A DNA stretch of 64,000 nt from Pseudomonadota bacterium (GTDB lineage Bacteria > Pseudomonadota > Gammaproteobacteria > Enterobacterales > Enterobacteriaceae). A program made the translations under genes and the position numbers. The notes under the pieces were generated by a model that was given only the letters and a program-made list of their open reading frames with translations, searched no databases and was not told the DNA's origin. How positions within the stretch are numbered: the stretch's first letter is position 1; each line of letters starts with the position of its first letter. Location: contig JAGTSE010000003.1 in assembly GCA_018261615.1 (NCBI GenBank), positions 248,001-312,000 of the forward strand. Direction: 5' to 3'. Of the stretch, positions 59,011-64,000 are shown in pieces.

Positions 59011-60516
59011 TTACGATGCCAGCGATAATTCCGCTTTGTTATGACGCGTTAACCACTGTGCCACGCGGGATTGCTCTTCGGCGTTCAACCACATTCCCAG
59101 TTTCGTACGACGCCAGATCACATCATCAAGGCGGCGTGCCCATTCATGTTCTACCAGGTAACGCAGTTCGGCTTCATACAGTTCGTGACCGAAGTGTTCT
59201 CCCAAATCTTCAACGCGGGTGGCGTTTGCCAGCAGCAGTTCGCTGTTGCTGCCGTAGGTGCGGGAAAAATGGCGCGCCAGCGATTCGCTGATAAACGGAT
59301 AGCGACGGCGCAGTTTCGCCGCGTAGTCGTCACGATCGCCGCTGATATCGCCGCCTGGCAGCACGCAATTTTTTGTCCACGCCGGGCCAATGCCTTTGTA
59401 GTACGGCGTCAGTTTTTCTAGTGCATGCTCGGCAAGTTTACGGTAGGTAGTCAGCTTACCGCCGAACACCGACAGCAGTGGCGCCTGGCCGTTCTCATCG
59501 TGAATATCCAGTGTGTAGTCGCGGGTGATAGCCTGCGGCGAATCGGATTCATCGTCACACAGCGGGCGTACACCGGAGTAAGTCCATGCGATATCGTCGC
59601 GCGTGAGCTGTTTTTTAAAGTGTGCGTTATAGACTTTCAGCAGGTAATTGATCTCGTTTTCATCGATCTCAACATGTTTCGGATCGCCTTTGTACTCCAC
59701 ATCGGTGGTACCGATAATGGAAAACTCATCCATCCACGGAATAACAAAGACAATACGTTTGTCTTCGTTTTGCAGAATATAAGCCTGCTTCTGCGCGTGT
59801 ACGCGCGGCACCACAATATGGCTGCCTTTGATCAGGCGAATGCCGTACGGGGAAGGCAGATGCATACCGTCGTCGAAAAACTGTTTGACCCACGGACCGG
59901 TGGCGTTCACCAGACCGCGTGCCTGCCAGCTATATTTTTCTCCGGTGTCGATATCTTCCGCTTCGACAATCCACAGACCATTTTCGCGGCGCGCGCTGGT
60001 GGCGCGGGTGCGGGTCAACACTTTGCCGCCTTTACGCTCAACCATCTGCGCATTCGCCAGTACCAGACGCGCATCGTCCACCCAGCAATCGGAATATTCG
60101 AAACCGCGCACAATTTCCGGTTTCAGTACCGATTCTGAGCCAAAACGCAAACCGGAAGAGGCCGGCAGGCTGGTACGTTTTCCAAGATGGTCGTACATAA
60201 ACAGACCAATGCGGATCATCCACGCCGGACGCAGATGCGGGCGATGCGGTAAACGAAAACGCATTGGGAAAGCGATATGTGGTGCCATTTTCAGCAGCAC
60301 TTCGCGTTCGGCAAGCGCTTCGCTCACCAGTCTGAATTCGTAGTGTTCAAGGTAGCGCAAGCCACCGTGAATCAATTTGGAGCTGTTGCTGGATGTCGCG
60401 CAGGCCAGATCCTGTGCTTCCAGCATCAGCACGGATAAACCACGCCCTGCGGCGTCTGCCGCGATACCGGCACCGTTGATGCCCCCGCCTATCACAATCA
60501 GATCTTTGGTTTCCAT
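59011..60516 (-). CDS. glpD: Aerobic glycerol-3-phosphate dehydrogenase GlpD
   Basis: FAD-dependent, membrane-associated dehydrogenase of 501 residues that oxidises glycerol-3-phosphate to dihydroxyacetone phosphate and feeds electrons to ubiquinone. The FAD loop is IGGGINGAGIAADAAGRG at the N-terminus; HGGLRYLEHYEFRLV and GGKLTTYRKLAEHAL are family signatures. ATG at 60516 follows GAGGG. GlpR operators lie directly upstream, and the divergent glpEGR operon encodes that repressor. Confidence 0.96.
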   Translation of the reverse strand: METKDLIVIGGGINGAGIAADAAGRGLSVLMLEAQDLACATSSNSSKLIHGGLRYLEHYEFRLVSEALAEREVLLKMAPHIAFPMRFRLPHRPHLRPAWMIRIGLFMYDHLGKRTSLPASSGLRFGSESVLKPEIVRGFEYSDCWVDDARLVLANAQMVERKGGKVLTRTRATSARRENGLWIVEAEDIDTGEKYSWQARGLVNATGPWVKQFFDDGMHLPSPYGIRLIKGSHIVVPRVHAQKQAYILQNEDKRIVFVIPWMDEFSIIGTTDVEYKGDPKHVEIDENEINYLLKVYNAHFKKQLTRDDIAWTYSGVRPLCDDESDSPQAITRDYTLDIHDENGQAPLLSVFGGKLTTYRKLAEHALEKLTPYYKGIGPAWTKNCVLPGGDISGDRDDYAAKLRRRYPFISESLARHFSRTYGSNSELLLANATRVEDLGEHFGHELYEAELRYLVEHEWARRLDDVIWRRTKLGMWLNAEEQSRVAQWLTRHNKAELSLAS

Positions 60517-60528
60517 GCTGCCCTCATG

Positions 60529-60568
60529 TACTTTCGTTAAAGCTCATAAATGTTCGTTATCGCTCATG
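60529..60568. promoter_or_regulatory. Tandem GlpR operators at the glpD promoter
   Basis: AATGTTCGTTATCGCTCATG (60549-60568) is close to the GlpR consensus (WATKYTCGWTAWCGMACATW type), and TACTTTCGTTAAAGCTCATA (60529-60548) is a weaker adjoining copy in the same phase. They cover the region from 13 to 52 bases before the glpD ATG, matching the tandem operators known for E. coli glpD. Confidence 0.75.
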
Positions 60569-60705
60569 ATAGCAAAGTGATGCGCTTTTGGTAACATCAA
60601 AAAAACAATTTAGAGTGATACGCATAACATAATGGCGCTTACCCGTCCTCACGACGTACACTTGACGGCAGAATAGCCATTTCCTGTGTCAATTAAGAGA
60701 ACGTC

Positions 60706-61035
60706 ATGGATCACTTTGAATGCATTAACGTAGAAGAAACCCATCAGAAATTGCATCAGCAGCAGGCGGTGCTGGTGGATATCCGCGATCCGCAAAGCTT
60801 CGCGATGGGGCATACGCCTGGCGCATTCCATCTGACCAACGATACGTTGGGCGTGTTTATGCGCGACAATGACTTCGATACCCCGGTGATGGTGATGTGC
60901 TACCACGGCAACAGCAGTAAAGGTGCGGCGCAATACCTGCTCCAGCAGGGATACGAACAGGTCTACAGCGTGGACGGCGGTTTTGACGCCTGGCATCGTC
61001 ATTTCCCGGCGGAAGTGGCGCACGGTACGCTTTAG
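60706..61035 (+). CDS. glpE: Thiosulfate sulfurtransferase GlpE
   Basis: Single-domain rhodanese of 109 residues that transfers sulfane sulfur from thiosulfate to cyanide or thioredoxin. The active loop [10 protein letters not shown] holds Cys65. It heads glpEGR, divergent from glpD across 189 bp. The role in glycerol metabolism is unclear despite the name. Confidence 0.95.
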   Translation: MDHFECINVEETHQKLHQQQAVLVDIRDPQSFAMGHTPGAFHLTNDTLGVFMRDNDFDTPVMVMCYHGNSSKGAAQYLLQQGYEQVYSVDGGFDAWHRHFPAEVAHGTL

Positions 61036-61092
61036 GCATTCGTCCCGTGCCGCTATACTGTCTCTCTTTGTATGGATTAAGCGACGCCCGCC

Positions 61093-61923
61093 ATGTTGAT
61101 AATTACCTCTTTTACTAACCCTCGTGTCGCCCAGGCGTTTGTCGATTATATGCAGACCCAGGGTGTGATCCTCACCATTCAACATCACGAGCAAAGCGAT
61201 ATCTGGCTGGCAGATGAGAGCCAGGCTGAGCGCGTCAAAAATGAACTGGCGCGCTTTATCGAAAATCCTGCTGACCCGCGTTATCTGGCGGCGAGCTGGC
61301 AATCCGGGCAGGTCAACAGCGGTCTGCACTATCGTCGCTTTCCCCTGATGGCGGCTATTCGCGAACGCGGCGGGCCATTGACGTTACTGATGACCGCGCT
61401 TTGCGTAGTTGTTTTTGTAGTGATGAGCGTCATTGGCGACCAGACCGTGATGATGTGGCTCGCCTGGCCGTGGGATGCCAGCGTACAGTTTGAGATCTGG
61501 CGTTACTTCACTCACGCAATAATGCATTTTTCGTTGGTACACATCCTCTTCAACCTGTTCTGGTGGTGGTATCTTGGCGGAGCCGTTGAAAAACGTCTTG
61601 GCACCGGCAAGCTGGTGGTTATTACCCTGATTAGCGCCTTATTAAGCGGTTTTGTGCAGCACCAACTCACCGGGCCATGGTTTGGTGGTTTATCCGGTGT
61701 TGTGTATGCGCTGATTGGTTATGTCTGGCTACACGGCGTACGCGATCCGATTCCTCAGGTGGCATTACCGAATGGGCTGTTTATTTTTACGGTCGCGCTG
61801 ATGGTCGCCGAGTGGTTCGGCGTAATGGGCTTTGAGATTGCCACCGGTGCGCACACGGCTGGCATGGCAATTGGGCTGGCGATGGCGCTGGTGGACACAC
61901 AGAATGTGCGGAAACGAACATAA
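61093..61923 (+). CDS. glpG: Rhomboid intramembrane serine protease GlpG
   Basis: Rhomboid protease of 276 residues (E. coli 276). A soluble N-terminal domain (about 1-85) precedes six membrane helices. The Ser-His dyad is Ser201 in GGLSGVVYA and His254 in [14 protein letters not shown], and [21 protein letters not shown] gives the L1/oxyanion region (quoted in part). It is 57 bp after glpE and 17 bp before glpR. Confidence 0.96.
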   Translation: MLIITSFTNPRVAQAFVDYMQTQGVILTIQHHEQSDIWLADESQAERVKNELARFIENPADPRYLAASWQSGQVNSGLHYRRFPLMAAIRERGGPLTLLMTALCVVVFVVMSVIGDQTVMMWLAWPWDASVQFEIWRYFTHAIMHFSLVHILFNLFWWWYLGGAVEKRLGTGKLVVITLISALLSGFVQHQLTGPWFGGLSGVVYALIGYVWLHGVRDPIPQVALPNGLFIFTVALMVAEWFGVMGFEIATGAHTAGMAIGLAMALVDTQNVRKRT

Positions 61924-61940
61924 TTATCCAGGGACATTTC

Positions 61941-62699
61941 ATGAAACAAACACAGCGTCATGACGCTATTATTGAACTGGTTAAACAACAAGGATATGTC
62001 AGTACCGAAGAGCTGGTTGAACAATTTTCCGTCAGCCCACAGACTATTCGCCGCGATCTGAATGACCTCGCGGATCAAAACAAAATCTTGCGTCACCACG
62101 GCGGCGCAGCGCTGCCTTCCAGCTCGGTGAACACCTCCTGGCACGATCGCAAATCGACGCTGACGGCGGAAAAAGAGCGTATTGCCCGCAAGGTGGCAGA
62201 ACAGATCCCGAATGGCGCAACGCTGTTTATCGATATTGGCACCACGCCGGAAGCCGTCGCGCATGCGCTGCTGGAACACAGCGATCTGCGCATTGTGACC
62301 AACAACCTGAACGTTGCGACCACACTGATGAAGAAAGAGGATTTCCGCGTGATCCTCGCGGGCGGCGAACTGCGAAGCCGCGACGGCGGCATCGTTGGCG
62401 AGGCGACCCTCGATTTTATCTCTCAGTTCCGCCTCGATTTCGGCATCCTCGGCATTAGCGGAATTGATGTGGATGGCTCACTTCTGGAGTTCGACTACCA
62501 CGAAGTGCGCACCAAGCGCGCGATCATTGAAAACTCGCGTCACGTCATGCTGGTGGTGGATCACTCAAAATTTGGCCGTAACGCGATGGTGAATATGGGC
62601 AGCATTGGCCTTGTGGATGCGGTGTACACCGATGCCATGCCGCCAGCCGGGGTATTACAGGTAATCAGCCACAACAACGTGCAGCTGGAGCTGTGCTAG
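61941..62699 (+). CDS. glpR: Glycerol-3-phosphate regulon repressor GlpR
   Basis: DeoR-family repressor of 252 residues. The N-terminal HTH is visible in YVSTEELVEQFSVSPQTIRR; the C-terminal phosphosugar-isomerase-like domain binds glycerol-3-phosphate (GGELRSRDGGIVGEATLDFI, DHSKFGRNAM). Several K-12 laboratory strains carry a glpR mutation; here the gene is full length. The stop abuts the malT stop with no gap (62699/62700). Confidence 0.95.
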   Translation: MKQTQRHDAIIELVKQQGYVSTEELVEQFSVSPQTIRRDLNDLADQNKILRHHGGAALPSSSVNTSWHDRKSTLTAEKERIARKVAEQIPNGATLFIDIGTTPEAVAHALLEHSDLRIVTNNLNVATTLMKKEDFRVILAGGELRSRDGGIVGEATLDFISQFRLDFGILGISGIDVDGSLLEFDYHEVRTKRAIIENSRHVMLVVDHSKFGRNAMVNMGSIGLVDAVYTDAMPPAGVLQVISHNNVQLELC

Positions 62700-64000
62700 T
62701 TACACGCCGTAGCCCATCATTTTCAGCAGCCGCTGTGCATGTTGCACGGCATCCTGACGATGGGCGACGCCCAGTTTCTGATAAAGATTACGGATGTGAG
62801 TTTTAATGGTTGTCGCCGCGACGTCCAGCTCGCCCGCAATCTGTTCATTGCTGTAGCCCGAGTAGATCAGACCCAGCACCTGCCACTCGCGCTGGGTCAG
62901 CGGACTGGTGCGGATAAGCTCCGGCACATCCGGGTGCGTCAGTAGGCGTTCGACGAAATTCTCATCGAAATGAGCAAATTTATGCCGGTGGTGCTGGTTG
63001 ATGTCGCGCAAAATACGCTGGGCGCGATGCTGTTCGAGCTCCGGCAGCGTATTCAACTGAATCAACTGGCGCAACTGCTGCGCCATCGCTTCGCCTTCAA
63101 TCACAAAATGACTGATAAATCCGGTGCGGTTAGCCAGTTGCAGCGCTTCCATCAGTACGCGCTGCGCGTCGTTTTTGCGCCCGGCCTGCCAGTAAAGCTG
63201 GTTGAGCAGCAACAAATTGCGGTTGATATCACTCATCAAACGCAGGCTGCGAGCGTTTTCATTTAACTCTTCCAGTACCATCTCTGCGGGATCAAACTCG
63301 CCGAGCAGGATCTGCGCGCGGGCGATGTTGCGCCACTGGCCCTGCAGAAAATGGTTATTGGCAAACTCTGGTTTTGGCGTCTGGTGTAGCCACTGTGCAG
63401 CGGCCTTTTTGTCGCCGGTCATCTGCCAGTAGATCACCCGTACTTTATCGGCATTTGACACCCAGTCGCTGTGGTATTGACCGTTGCCGAGCAGATTCTC
63501 CACTCGGTTCAAATGGCTACGGGCATTATCCAGATCGCCGCGCGCCAGCGAGTTTTGCACCAGCAGCGCCAGACATTGCAACTGCTGCTGTGGCTGCATG
63601 GCGGAGAGCACTTCCATCCCCTGGCGCGCCGCCGCTTCTGACTCATCAAGCCGCGCCCACGCCCACAGTAACTGGGCGCGAATGCGCAGCAAAAATTCAT
63701 GCATCGGCAGTTGCTCAAGATGCTGCTCGCGGATCAGGGTAAAGGCTTTTTCCTGTGTCTCCCAGGCTGCTTGCAGGAACCCTTGGGCGAACAGAATTTC
63801 GCTTTGCTGGAGCAGGCTCCATAGCGCGTAGTGCCAGACATCGTGGAGACGCGCCATCTGTTCGGTTTGCTGCATCACCGACAGCGAACTGGTCAGCTCG
63901 CCTTTACAGTGCAGCACTTCACCGTGTACGGATGTCGCTACGATGCGGCTGTAATAGTTAGCCAGCGGTAATTCGCCGAGCGCCACCATCGCCAGCCGCT
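62700..64000 (-). CDS. malT: Maltose regulon activator MalT, C-terminal part, cut by window edge
   Basis: The last ~433 residues of MalT (901 in E. coli), the ATP- and maltotriose-dependent activator of the maltose regulon. What is seen is the superhelical tetratricopeptide-like DT3 domain that binds maltotriose, then the LuxR-type HTH at the C-terminus ([20 protein letters not shown], then [17 protein letters not shown]). The frame is open to the window edge; the ATP-binding and DT2 parts lie beyond it. It converges on glpR with no intergenic space. Confidence 0.95.
   Translation of the reverse strand, partial: RLAMVALGELPLANYYSRIVATSVHGEVLHCKGELTSSLSVMQQTEQMARLHDVWHYALWSLLQQSEILFAQGFLQAAWETQEKAFTLIREQHLEQLPMHEFLLRIRAQLLWAWARLDESEAAARQGMEVLSAMQPQQQLQCLALLVQNSLARGDLDNARSHLNRVENLLGNGQYHSDWVSNADKVRVIYWQMTGDKKAAAQWLHQTPKPEFANNHFLQGQWRNIARAQILLGEFDPAEMVLEELNENARSLRLMSDINRNLLLLNQLYWQAGRKNDAQRVLMEALQLANRTGFISHFVIEGEAMAQQLRQLIQLNTLPELEQHRAQRILRDINQHHRHKFAHFDENFVERLLTHPDVPELIRTSPLTQREWQVLGLIYSGYSNEQIAGELDVAATTIKTHIRNLYQKLGVAHRQDAVQHAQRLLKMMGYGV

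Noticed and set aside
1..64000. CRISPR arrays, tRNA or rRNA genes, or intact insertion sequences
   Set aside because: No regularly spaced direct repeats, tRNA-like clover-leaf sequences, rRNA signatures or transposase genes were recognised in the window.

Overview
This is a chromosomal window from a gammaproteobacterium of the order Enterobacterales, close to Enterobacter, Kosakonia or Klebsiella. Almost every protein is full length and nearly residue-for-residue alignable with its E. coli K-12 counterpart, and gene order largely follows the E. coli 76-77 min region. Three features differ from E. coli: an arn operon next to yhhT, a MocR/aminotransferase pair between rpoH and livJ, and an accessory module beside ryhB. 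Species assignment is inference; no rRNA is present.

Layout. (1) 1-7371: arnBCADTEF (arnB lacks its first codons), the lipid A 4-amino-4-deoxy-L-arabinose pathway. (2) 7375-16066: yhhT, yhhS, dcrB, yhhQ (with a probable preQ1-I riboswitch), tusA, zntA (with a textbook ZntR promoter), yhhN, yhhM, yhhL and rsmD. (3) 16067-20290: ftsY-ftsE-ftsX and rpoH with its sigma-E/DnaA control region. (4) 20409-23271: a MocR-type regulator divergent from a PuuE/GabT-like aminotransferase. (5) 23513-30478: livJ, panM and livKHMGF for branched-chain amino acid uptake, with an ERIC element. (6) 30862-38043: ugpBAECQ (glycerol-3-phosphate uptake, Pho-box control), yhhA and ggt. (7) 38079-42318: aaaT, then an accessory module of about 3.5 kb, then the Fur-controlled small RNA RyhB. 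(8) 42319-49328: yhhX, yhhW, gntR, gntKU, yhgN and asd. (9) 49585-58850: glgBXCA plus a damaged glgP. (10) 59011-64000: glpD, glpEGR and the 3' part of malT.

The accessory module is the least ordinary part. On the minus strand it encodes a 34-residue peptide, a 124-residue PAAR-like protein, a PAAR-DUF2235 (Tle1-type phospholipase) type VI secretion effector, and a DUF2931-like lipoprotein that is the likely immunity protein. The effector is broken by two frameshifts, while the lipoprotein is intact. One end carries a segment that looks homologous to the bla-terminator/ori-proximal sequence of pMB1/ColE1-type plasmids. The other end carries a decayed serine recombinase that abuts the ryhB Fur box.

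A second lesion is in glgP: about 184 bp of the N-terminal coding region is missing and the frame is broken, although glgBXCA are intact. Both sets of lesions need read-level confirmation before being taken as biology. All family assignments come from recognising sequence and motifs by eye; no database search was run.
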